A stretch of DNA of 6,557 nucleotides from an uncultured Ruminococcus sp. (GCA_902773245.1 CACYDY010000244.1:1-6557); one strand, 5' to 3'. Numbered from the stretch's first letter, positions 1 to 5,705 are shown. A program made the numbers and translations. Notes: a model not told the origin generated them from the letters alone.

Positions 1-771
1 ATTTCGGCTGTTTTTGCGGCATATTTCTTTTTAAGAACAATACCCTTATGCTGTTCGTTAAATTTGGTGGTTTTTAGAGGTTACCATAAAAACAAGGCTT
101 TGGAGGAAGATAAGCTCAGACGTTTCATGGCATACCTTCAAAATAAACCGTGGGACAAGGATTTCAAGCGCATTATCAAGGTGCTTTTGTACACGGGTAT
201 GCGTTCGGGAGAATGTCTCGGACTTGCGTGGGAGGACATTGACTTTGAGAACAACACTATTTCGATTAATCACACGCTGACAGACATAGGCGGAAAGCAC
301 GAACTGACAGAGCCTAAAACCGAGAGCAGTATCCGCATTATCGGTATGGGGCAGGAATTGAAAAGGATTCTTCTTGTTCAGAAGAACTACATTGAAAATC
401 TGAAAGTGATCCTCGGTGATGATTTCGCTCACCCTGAAATGGTCTTTGTATCCGCAAGGGGCAATTATCGTGATAGAAGTTCGGTCTATCAATCCTTCAA
501 GCGCTTTACAAAGGGTACGGAATTTGAGGATATGACATTGCATCAGCTAAGGCATTGCAACGCTACAATGCTTTTGAACAACGGCGTCGATTTGAAGGTG
601 GTTTCCGAGCATTTGGGGCATTGCGATGTGAGCGTTACCGCCGACATATACGCAGATGTTCTGCGTAGAACAAAAGCTCGAACCGCCGAGCAGATCGAGC
701 TTTGTCTTTCAGAAAAGCAAACAAAAACCTCCCTGCATGAACAGGGAGGTAAGCCGTCAATATTTAGTTGA
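1..771 (+). CDS. Tyrosine recombinase (phage/ICE-type integrase), 5'-truncated by the window edge, possibly frameshifted
   Basis: Site-specific recombinase that cuts and rejoins DNA at attachment sites through a covalent 3'-phosphotyrosine. The frame is open from base 1, so the start lies outside the window; an in-frame TTG at 64 exists but has no visible ribosome binding site. Counting from that TTG, all catalytic residues of the family are present: R47 in TGMRSGE, the beta-hairpin K85 in EPKTESS, H160 and R163 in LHQLRH, H186 in LGH, and nucleophile Y196 in TADIYA. The catalytic domain is therefore complete, while the N-terminal arm and most of the core-binding domain are missing. In frame 3, bases 33-74 read KNNTLMLFVKFGGF, which looks more like the usual end of a core-binding domain than the frame-1 reading does, so two frameshifts at T-runs are possible. 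The last ~15 codons run through a leftward terminator hairpin. The gene converges on rpsI. Confidence 0.85.
   Translation: MSAVFAAYFFLRTIPLCCSLNLVVFRGYHKNKALEEDKLRRFMAYLQNKPWDKDFKRIIKVLLYTGMRSGECLGLAWEDIDFENNTISINHTLTDIGGKHELTEPKTESSIRIIGMGQELKRILLVQKNYIENLKVILGDDFAHPEMVFVSARGNYRDRSSVYQSFKRFTKGTEFEDMTLHQLRHCNATMLLNNGVDLKVVSEHLGHCDVSVTADIYADVLRRTKARTAEQIELCLSEKQTKTSLHEQGGKPSIFS
721..750 (-). terminator. Rho-independent terminator for leftward (rplM-rpsI) transcription
   Basis: A perfect 9-bp stem, ACCTCCCTG (727-735) with CAGGGAGGT (742-750), encloses a 6-nt loop. On the minus strand it is followed directly by a run of five U, then GUUUG. The plus-strand side lacks a T-run, so it acts on leftward transcription. 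It lies about 110 bases beyond the rpsI stop codon and inside the 3' end of the convergent integrase reading frame. Confidence 0.75.
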
Positions 772-787
772 CCAAAAATTGACCAAA
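768..787. repeat. Tandem 9-bp direct repeat next to the integrase stop codon
   Basis: TTGACCAAA occurs at 768-776 and 779-787 with an 11-bp (one helical turn) period, overlapping the integrase stop codon. This spacing would suit paired binding of a recombinase or excisionase to one face of the DNA. That role is inference; the repeat itself is visible. Confidence 0.6.
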
Positions 788-811
788 TTTTTCGTAAGCG
801 CCCGAAAACGG

Positions 812-848
812 CTTGAATAAGCCAAATTCCCCTTGAATAAGCCAAATT
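812..848. repeat. 17-bp direct repeat between integrase and rpsI
   Basis: CTTGAATAAGCCAAATT occurs at 812-828 and again at 832-848, a 20-bp period with both copies identical. The first copy is part of a small hairpin (GGCTT/AAGCC, 810-823). The repeat ends 12 bases from the rpsI stop codon and shares the CCAAATT core with the repeat at 768-790. It is a candidate attachment-site or recombinase-binding cluster; a former tandem duplication is the simpler alternative. Confidence 0.6.
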
Positions 849-860
849 TCCGATGAAAGA

Positions 861-1262
861 TTATCTCTTCGAGAACTGAGGTGCTCTTCTTGCAGCCTTA
901 AGACCGTACTTCTTACGTTCCTTCATACGCGGATCACGTGTGAGGAAACCTGCCTTTTTAAGAACAGGACGCAAATTCTCAGAATCGTACTGAAGCAAAG
1001 CTCTTGAAATACCGTGACGAATTGCACCGGCCTGACCGGTAACGCCGCCGCCTGCAACTCTGCAAACAACGTCAAACTTCTCGGCTGTTTCTGTAAGGTT
1101 GAGAGGCTGTCTAACGATCAATTTGAGAGTTTCAAGACCGAAATAATCGTCGATATCTCTGTCGTTGATCGTGATCTTACCTGTACCCTGGTAAATTCTT
1201 ACTCTTGCTACTGAGCTTTTTCTTCTGCCTGTGCCATAAAAATAATTAGAATTATCGTACAT
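861..1262 (-). CDS. rpsI: 30S ribosomal protein S9
   Basis: Small-subunit ribosomal protein S9, which binds the head of the 30S subunit; its basic C-terminal tail reaches the P-site tRNA. The 133-residue protein is full length for bacterial S9. It opens with the family's YGTGRRKSSVARV motif (residues 9-21), has the VAGGGVTGQAGAIRHGISRAL core (from about residue 69), and ends in the diagnostic KKYGLKAARRAPQFSKR tail. The ATG at 1262 is preceded by AGGAGG (1273-1278, minus strand) at 10-nt spacing. It lies 19 bp downstream of rplM, the usual order and spacing, so the two form one operon. The 3' end is a known type of integration target for tyrosine recombinases, and one sits right beside it here; the encoded tail is intact. 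Confidence 0.98.
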   Translation of the reverse strand: MYDNSNYFYGTGRRKSSVARVRIYQGTGKITINDRDIDDYFGLETLKLIVRQPLNLTETAEKFDVVCRVAGGGVTGQAGAIRHGISRALLQYDSENLRPVLKKAGFLTRDPRMKERKKYGLKAARRAPQFSKR

Positions 1263-1281
1263 AGTTTATAGTCCTCCTTCC

Positions 1282-1710
1282 TTACTTATCCCATACTTCG
1301 GGCTTTTGTGCAGCATGGATATGCTCTGCACCCTCAAACAAACGAAGTCTGAGCAAAGCATCTCTGCCGATAGAGTTGTTGGGGATCATACCCTTAACAG
1401 CAAGCTCCATTGCCTTAGTCGGCTTTGTTTTCATCAATGTATCGTAACGAGTTTCCTTAAGATGGCCAATGTAACCTGTGTGACGCTGCCATTTCTTCTG
1501 AGTAAGCTTGTTACCGGTGAGGACTGCTTTCTCGCAGTTAATAATAATTACATGATCTCCGCAGTCTACGTGTGGTGTGTAAGTAGGCTTATGCTTTCCT
1601 CTGAGGAGTACAGCAGCCTGAGCAGCAACACGACCGAGCGGTTTGCCGGCAGCGTCAAGCACGTACCACTTGCGCTCAACTTCGCCTTTTTTTGCCATAA
1701 AAGTTGACAT
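1282..1710 (-). CDS. rplM: 50S ribosomal protein L13
   Basis: Large-subunit ribosomal protein L13, an early 50S assembly protein that binds 23S rRNA. The 142 residues match the family's length. Visible family signatures are KWYVLDAAGKPLGRVAAQAA near the N-terminus, LLRGKHKPTYTPHVDCGDHV, the NCEKAVLTGNK segment, KWQRHTGYIGHLKE, and the C-terminal MIPNNSIGRDALLRLRLFEG. AGGAGG (1719-1724, minus strand) lies 8 nt before the ATG at 1710; a second in-frame ATG four codons later fits less well because it would leave this site too far upstream. It is first in the operon with rpsI, under the promoter at 1775-1803. Here it is not preceded by rplQ or truA, a frequent arrangement elsewhere, because the upstream gene is a lipoprotein closed off by its own terminator. 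Confidence 0.98.
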   Translation of the reverse strand: MSTFMAKKGEVERKWYVLDAAGKPLGRVAAQAAVLLRGKHKPTYTPHVDCGDHVIIINCEKAVLTGNKLTQKKWQRHTGYIGHLKETRYDTLMKTKPTKAMELAVKGMIPNNSIGRDALLRLRLFEGAEHIHAAQKPEVWDK

Positions 1711-1739
1711 AGTCTTTTCCTCCTAAACAAATGTAGTAT

Positions 1740-1762
1740 ATGTAAAGTTTTAACCTTCACAT
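1740..1762 (-). promoter_or_regulatory. Hairpin in the rplM 5' leader, possible L13-type autoregulatory leader
   Basis: The transcript from the promoter at 1775-1803 should have a leader of about 55-60 nt. It contains an 8-bp stem (1740-1747 with 1755-1762, one G-U pair) and a 7-nt loop, ending roughly 15 nt before the rplM Shine-Dalgarno. Ribosomal-protein leaders upstream of rplM are known in low-GC Gram-positives and mediate feedback by the protein. Whether this matches that RNA family was not tested, and the stem is A/U-rich and modest. Confidence 0.35.
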
Positions 1763-1774
1763 CAGTGCTTAGTA

Positions 1775-1803
1775 ATAATACCACAGCTTCGGCTCAAAGT
1801 CAA
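1775..1803 (-). promoter_or_regulatory. Sigma-A type promoter of rplM-rpsI
   Basis: On the minus strand TTGACT (1803-1798) and TATTAT (1780-1775) are separated by exactly 17 bp. Transcription should begin near 1768, giving a short leader ahead of the rplM ribosome binding site. Confidence 0.8.
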
Positions 1804-2019
1804 CACCTTTTTTGAAAAATTTTAATTTACTTCGGTGAAATCTCTTTTAATCTCACTTATTCTGTTATATACTCTTGTATTCTCATTTGCTATTTTTGTT
1901 TTTACATACACTGTACACAACTTAAGGATTTGTTTCTGTCGACCCAAGGCTTTGATTCTATTTAACATTTATTGACGTCACCCATACACCCAAGACAACC
2001 TTCTTATTTCAAAAACAAC
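1804..2019. other. AT-rich intergenic stretch with no recognisable gene
   Basis: This lies between the rplM promoter and the terminator of the lipoprotein unit. I see no ORF with a ribosome binding site, no tRNA and no strong promoter on either strand. The only local structure noticed is the 8-bp palindrome TGACGTCA at 1973-1980, with no evident function. Confidence 0.6.
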
Positions 2020-2049
2020 AAAAAGCCGAGCGCATAAAATACGCTCGGC
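2020..2049 (-). terminator. Rho-independent terminator of the protease-lipoprotein unit
   Basis: The 8-bp GC-rich stem GCCGAGCG (2025-2032) with CGCTCGGC (2042-2049) has a 9-nt loop. On the minus strand it is followed by UUUUGUUGUUUUUG. It lies about 50 bases after the lipoprotein stop codon and insulates rplM-rpsI from the upstream genes. Confidence 0.9.
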
Positions 2050-2100
2050 ACAATTGTAATAACAAGCCTTTTATCTGTTTCTCGTGATAATTTCAGGAGC

Positions 2101-2688
2101 TTAATTCAAAACCAAACCGTCTATTTCTTGACTGAAATCTCTAAAGCTGACTCCGCCTTGGACCCCGTTTGCATACCGGAAAGAGAAGCCCTCCGATTTT
2201 TCATCATAATAAACGTTCAAAATATAGCCGTCTTTTTCAAGCCCTTCAAGCAGTTCGGAAAACATTGCCTTTTTATCCTCATCGGAAGCATTCGCATAGT
2301 CCTCCGATGAAGACAATTCCTGAATAGCATTGTCTACATGATCAACCATTGATTGTTCACCCTCTTCACCCGAAGTTTCGCTCGTACCCGACTCGGACTG
2401 AGCTTCCGAATCGGATGGATCATTCTGCAGTGATTCGCCCTGACTTTCCGCCGCCGGCGCTTCACTATTTTCCGACTCGACCCGATCTTCCGACACGGGA
2501 GCCGATCCACGTTCTTCAGACGACGCTTCGGCTGCTTCGCCTGCAGCTTCGGAACTTACGGCAGACTCGGTATTTGCAGAAACATCCGGCTGACTTGCTG
2601 CCGCGCCTGTAGACGATCTTACACCGCACGCTCCCAAATTACATATTATCAATGAAATTACAGCTAAAGCCAAGATTTTGTTTTTCAT
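2101..2688 (-). CDS. Secreted lipoprotein with Ser/Glu/Ala-rich stalk and a C-terminal domain shared with the upstream protease
   Basis: Not a named family that I recognise. The 195-residue product starts with a lipoprotein signal peptide: KNK, a hydrophobic stretch, then lipobox LGAC with the lipidated Cys at 21, so it should sit on the outer face of the membrane. Residues about 25-113 are a low-complexity, very acidic Ser/Glu/Ala linker, probably an extended stalk. Residues about 114-189 form a compact domain (VDNAIQEL, a DEDKK helix, then FSFRY..GVQGGVSF) that aligns with residues about 289-362 of the protein encoded just upstream, with roughly 20 identical positions over some 70. The ATG at 2688 is 2 bp after the upstream stop codon, and its GGAG site overlaps the last codons of that gene, so translation is probably coupled. 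A terminator follows. Inhibitor, chaperone or surface partner of the protease are possible roles, all inferred. Confidence 0.85.
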   Translation of the reverse strand: MKNKILALAVISLIICNLGACGVRSSTGAAASQPDVSANTESAVSSEAAGEAAEASSEERGSAPVSEDRVESENSEAPAAESQGESLQNDPSDSEAQSESGTSETSGEEGEQSMVDHVDNAIQELSSSEDYANASDEDKKAMFSELLEGLEKDGYILNVYYDEKSEGFSFRYANGVQGGVSFRDFSQEIDGLVLN

Positions 2689-2690
2689 GA

Positions 2691-5297
2691 TTACTCCACT
2701 GATACATTGTCAACCAAGCAAGCGGAATCATAAACCTGATCGCCTACGTCATAGATTACAAAGCTGAGTGTAATAACCTTGTTTCTGTATTCGGAAACAT
2801 CGATCTCAGCTGACTTCCAACCGGTCTGATAAGCAGTCTTATCACCGCCTGCAAAGTCAACGCCGGCGATCTCCTTCCACTCGGAGCCGTTGATGGATTC
2901 GTAAACCTCGTCATAGAACATATCGCCGCCCTGCTTGAGCTGAACACGGAACGAGTCGTCATACTGGCTGCCAACCCACTCCATTGGCTCCTCGGATACG
3001 AAGTTGTAATCGAAATAGATCTTTGTAGCGCCGTCGGGAACCAAGAATGTCTGACTCATGCTGCTGCCTTCTGTTCCGTTTGCAAATGTAGCGCTCTGCT
3101 TTGAACCGATACCCGATGTAACGATAGCCATTCTCTTGCTGTAGTCGCCGAACGGTACGGCATCGCCAAGCTGAGTCAAGGTACGAACGTCACCGTCGCA
3201 GTCCCAAGCGTTCGGAGATGTTGTTTCAAGATTGTACTTTTCAAAGCCGCCGTTAATGATGCCCGAATAGATCAATGCGGCATTGCCGTTACCCATTCTT
3301 ACAGGGTATGCAACGTCGTACAGAGGATCATAAACGTCGCCCTGGCTCTCATAGTACTGCTTCAAGGAATAGGAATAAGTATTGTTCCACCATACCTCAT
3401 GGTTCTCGCCCATTTTAGCGATCGCATTATCATACGCTGTTTTTGAATTATCGCCTGCAATAAGACCGTCAACGTATGCTTCCATAAGCTCACGGCTATA
3501 GGTTGCAAATACGGAGTTGTGGAAACCAATGTAACCCTTAGCGGCTTTTCCCAAAAATGCATTTGCCATTGAGTAATCGTACTTAGTGCTGTCGCTGCCC
3601 TTTCCTCTTCCCAATGCCTCGCAGCACTCGGAGAGTACGAAAGTATTAGCCAGATCATCGGCATCATACTGCTGCTCGATAAAGTGCGGAAGCAGCCAGT
3701 AACGATATCCCTTAAGGCTGGTGCTGTAAACCTTAACGATCTGATTGTCCTTAAGCTCCATCTCATATGCCTTGTCTTTTTCACTTGTGGAAACCTCTGC
3801 CAGGCAGATTGCAGGACTCTCGTGGTAATCGCTGCCAAAGAAACCGTCAGTCCATGAGTATGTGCCGCCGTGAGTAGCGATCATTGCAACCTTGTACTTA
3901 TCCAAAGATTTATAATCCTGAACGGTCGCATCAACAACAAGAGTAGTTTCCAATCCCTTGTCTTCCCACTTCTCTTCCAGATTCTCATAGAATTCGGTTC
4001 TGTCGGAAATTTTTGACGGATCTGTTTCAAATGCCGGGAACGAATTGAGGATGACCGCATTGCCAATATGGTTGATTTCCTCAGAATCGTCAGCATCGCC
4101 TGCAGTCACAGCAACATCATCGTCTTCACCGTCTGCGCTTGCGTTGATCTGAATCTTTGCAGCGTCGGACTCTTCGCGATCCGAACCGGAAATGTCGTTC
4201 ATATCGCCATTGTACTCACCATAGCTGATACCGCCGAGAATTCCCTCGGGGTACACAAACGATACCAAAGAAGCCTCTTTATTGATGCTGATGGAATTGT
4301 CTGCGATCTCACCGGACTCCTCAAAGTTCTTGAGAACCTTGCTGATCTCGGAAACCTTGTCGTCTTCGCTCTTAGCTTCAAATTTTTCATCAGTTGTAAG
4401 CTCGTCCAAAGCATTCTGAACGGTGTTCATAGCTTCAATTGTTTCGTTGGAGATAGGAGTATAGTATTTTACCGAAACCTTATTCGACTTCTTTTCGTCT
4501 GTCTGAGCTTCAAAATTAACAGTTGAATCCTCGCTGACACTCGCAGTTACCTTTGCGCTGTAAATGCCGTCGCCTGCCATATCGTCTGCGCCCGAACCGT
4601 TGTCAAGCATTTCGACTGTATTTGACAGATCCTCGCCCACACCGTAATTAAGAGCTATCGAATCAACCGCAAGATCCGTCTGGAGATAAAGACGTACTTC
4701 GCTTCCGCTGCCGATAAGAACGGTATCCTTATCGCTGCTGAGAACGAAATCATTTGCAACCCATTTTGCATAAAGGGTCACATCTTTTGTTACTGCCGTA
4801 CTGAAATCGTACGCATTTACAAACTCACTGTCTGTAAACCAACCCGAGAAGATAAATCCGTCCTTTACGGGGTCTTCCGGCTCGCCGAGAACGTTTCCGT
4901 AAATAATCTGAGCCATAGACATCTCGGTACCGCCGTCGGTGTTGAAGGTTACGCTGCAAACCTTGTCAAAAACCTTTTCCTTACCGATGTTTTCGGCGGA
5001 AGGAAGACCAACGCTGTATCTCAGAATATCCAAAGCATCGCCCGAGGTAACCATTTGATCCTCGTCAACATCCGCAACCTGCTTTGAAACATCGTCCAGC
5101 TTCTCGATCTTTACCGACGCTCTGAGAGCCTTCAGGCTGTCGCCTGCCGACACGCCGCCGTCGTTGTCAACGTCACCGATAATACGTGTTTCGCTTGAAG
5201 CTTCATCTGACGTTTTTTCTGCTGCGGCAGATATCGCTGTTCCCGACACCGCAAGAGTCGCGCAGAGAAGCATCGCCATAATTCTTTTGATTTTCAA
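2691..5297 (-). CDS. Secreted dockerin protein with caspase-fold (clan CD, CHAT/C25-like) peptidase domain
   Basis: Predicted extracellular cysteine peptidase, 868 residues from a TTG start. Parts in order: signal peptide 1-26 (cleavage after SAAA); type I dockerin about 40-97 with two calcium loops (D42, D44, D46, D53 and D76, D78, D80, D87), which should dock onto a cohesin; Flg_new repeat about 114-180 (NTDGGT, GFIFSGWFTD, VTLYAKW); a choice-of-anchor X-like domain about 183-280 with DDMAGDGIYSAKV; an unnamed domain 284-362 shared with the next gene; acidic linker to about 408; peptidase domain about 410-650; C-terminal jelly-roll-like (choice-of-anchor L-like) domain about 675-868 (FDYNFVSEEPMEWVGSQYDD, YDSACLVDNV). 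The peptidase call rests on a His-Gly after a hydrophobic strand (MIATHGG, H476), LSECCEALG with Cys at 558/559, and ANAFLGKAAKGYIGFH after it, the clan CD pattern. Substrate unknown. A consensus promoter precedes it; the lipoprotein gene follows at 2 bp. Confidence 0.85.
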   Translation of the reverse strand: MKIKRIMAMLLCATLAVSGTAISAAAEKTSDEASSETRIIGDVDNDGGVSAGDSLKALRASVKIEKLDDVSKQVADVDEDQMVTSGDALDILRYSVGLPSAENIGKEKVFDKVCSVTFNTDGGTEMSMAQIIYGNVLGEPEDPVKDGFIFSGWFTDSEFVNAYDFSTAVTKDVTLYAKWVANDFVLSSDKDTVLIGSGSEVRLYLQTDLAVDSIALNYGVGEDLSNTVEMLDNGSGADDMAGDGIYSAKVTASVSEDSTVNFEAQTDEKKSNKVSVKYYTPISNETIEAMNTVQNALDELTTDEKFEAKSEDDKVSEISKVLKNFEESGEIADNSISINKEASLVSFVYPEGILGGISYGEYNGDMNDISGSDREESDAAKIQINASADGEDDDVAVTAGDADDSEEINHIGNAVILNSFPAFETDPSKISDRTEFYENLEEKWEDKGLETTLVVDATVQDYKSLDKYKVAMIATHGGTYSWTDGFFGSDYHESPAICLAEVSTSEKDKAYEMELKDNQIVKVYSTSLKGYRYWLLPHFIEQQYDADDLANTFVLSECCEALGRGKGSDSTKYDYSMANAFLGKAAKGYIGFHNSVFATYSRELMEAYVDGLIAGDNSKTAYDNAIAKMGENHEVWWNNTYSYSLKQYYESQGDVYDPLYDVAYPVRMGNGNAALIYSGIINGGFEKYNLETTSPNAWDCDGDVRTLTQLGDAVPFGDYSKRMAIVTSGIGSKQSATFANGTEGSSMSQTFLVPDGATKIYFDYNFVSEEPMEWVGSQYDDSFRVQLKQGGDMFYDEVYESINGSEWKEIAGVDFAGGDKTAYQTGWKSAEIDVSEYRNKVITLSFVIYDVGDQVYDSACLVDNVSVE

Positions 5298-5305
5298 GAC
5301 AATCA

Positions 5306-5312
5306 CTCCCTC
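5306..5312 (-). promoter_or_regulatory. Ribosome binding site that fixes the dockerin protein start at TTG 5297
   Basis: GAGGGAG lies 8 nt before the TTG at 5297. Starting there gives MKIKRIMAMLLCATLAV, a textbook signal peptide. The longest frame would begin at a TTG at 5336 and add 13 residues (MFYFAENYEGVIV) that lack a ribosome binding site and spoil the signal peptide. Confidence 0.85.
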
Positions 5313-5388
5313 ATAGTTTTCTGCAAAATAGAACAATATTTATTAACATAAGCATTGTTTTTTTGCAAAAGATATATTTTCAATCTAC

Positions 5389-5417
5389 ATTATAACATTA
5401 ATGTAAATTGTTGTCAA
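5389..5417 (-). promoter_or_regulatory. Perfect consensus sigma-A promoter of the dockerin protease-lipoprotein unit
   Basis: On the minus strand TTGACA (5417-5412) and TATAAT (5394-5389) are separated by 17 bp, an exact match to the consensus. The expected start is near 5382, leaving an AT-rich untranslated leader of about 85 nt before the TTG start. Confidence 0.9.
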
Positions 5418-5574
5418 CCAAATTTCATATTTTTTCGTTAGTAAAGTTAACAAAAAAACGCCATTTTTTCTCTGCAAAATAACATATTGGCAGTTTGTCA
5501 CTCTGTCGTAACTAATCAAAACTAAAAAAATTAGCCATTTTCACAAAAATACGTTTTTTCGACAAATTATGCTG
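5418..5574. other. AT-rich intergenic spacer between divergent promoters
   Basis: This separates the leftward dockerin-protease promoter from the rightward DUF1292 promoter. It holds many A/T runs (for example 5430-5436 and 5452-5470) but no ORF or RNA gene that I can support. It contains one copy of the 11-bp TCTGCAAAATA (5471-5481) whose twin lies in the protease leader (5320-5330), a candidate operator pair at most. Confidence 0.5.
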
Positions 5575-5603
5575 TTGACAATCACTTCTCATTTGTGTAT
5601 AAT
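5575..5603 (+). promoter_or_regulatory. Perfect consensus sigma-A promoter of the DUF1292 gene
   Basis: TTGACA (5575-5580), a 17-bp spacer, and TATAAT (5598-5603). Transcription should start near 5610, giving an untranslated leader of about 95 nt. Confidence 0.9.
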
Positions 5604-5693
5604 ACAAATATGATTTAAATTGATAATACTAAACAGCCTTCTCCGTCTTGCTTTCGATACGTCAAACAGCATACTCATATTCCAACAATGAAA

Positions 5694-5699
5694 AGAGGA
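5694..5699 (+). promoter_or_regulatory. Ribosome binding site that fixes the DUF1292 start at ATG 5706
   Basis: AGAGGA lies 6 nt before the ATG at 5706. The upstream in-frame ATG at 5688 would put this site inside the coding sequence and has no purine-rich site of its own, so it is not the start. Confidence 0.8.
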
Positions 5700-5705
5700 C
5701 TTGTT

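Noticed and set aside
810..823. Small hairpin GGCTT/AAGCC as the rpsI terminator
   Set aside because: It has only a 5-bp stem followed by a T4 run on the minus strand; the 9-bp hairpin with its U-tract at 721-750 is a much better terminator.
1973..1980. Palindrome TGACGTCA in the intergenic region
   Set aside because: An isolated 8-bp palindrome with no second copy or adjacent promoter; not enough to call an operator.
3362..3838. Open frame of 158 codons on the minus strand in another frame of the dockerin protease
   Set aside because: It overlaps the peptidase domain, which has clear family motifs in its own frame; the alternative product is an Arg/Ser/Thr-rich shadow.
4068..4526. Open frame of 152 codons on the plus strand, antisense to the dockerin protease
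   Set aside because: It lies wholly within a well-supported gene, has no ribosome binding site, and its product shows no recognisable domain; it is a shadow of the opposite strand's codon bias.
5298..5336. Longer start for the dockerin protein at TTG 5336
   Set aside because: It lacks a ribosome binding site and places 13 mixed residues before an otherwise typical signal peptide; the TTG at 5297 has GAGGGAG at 8 nt.
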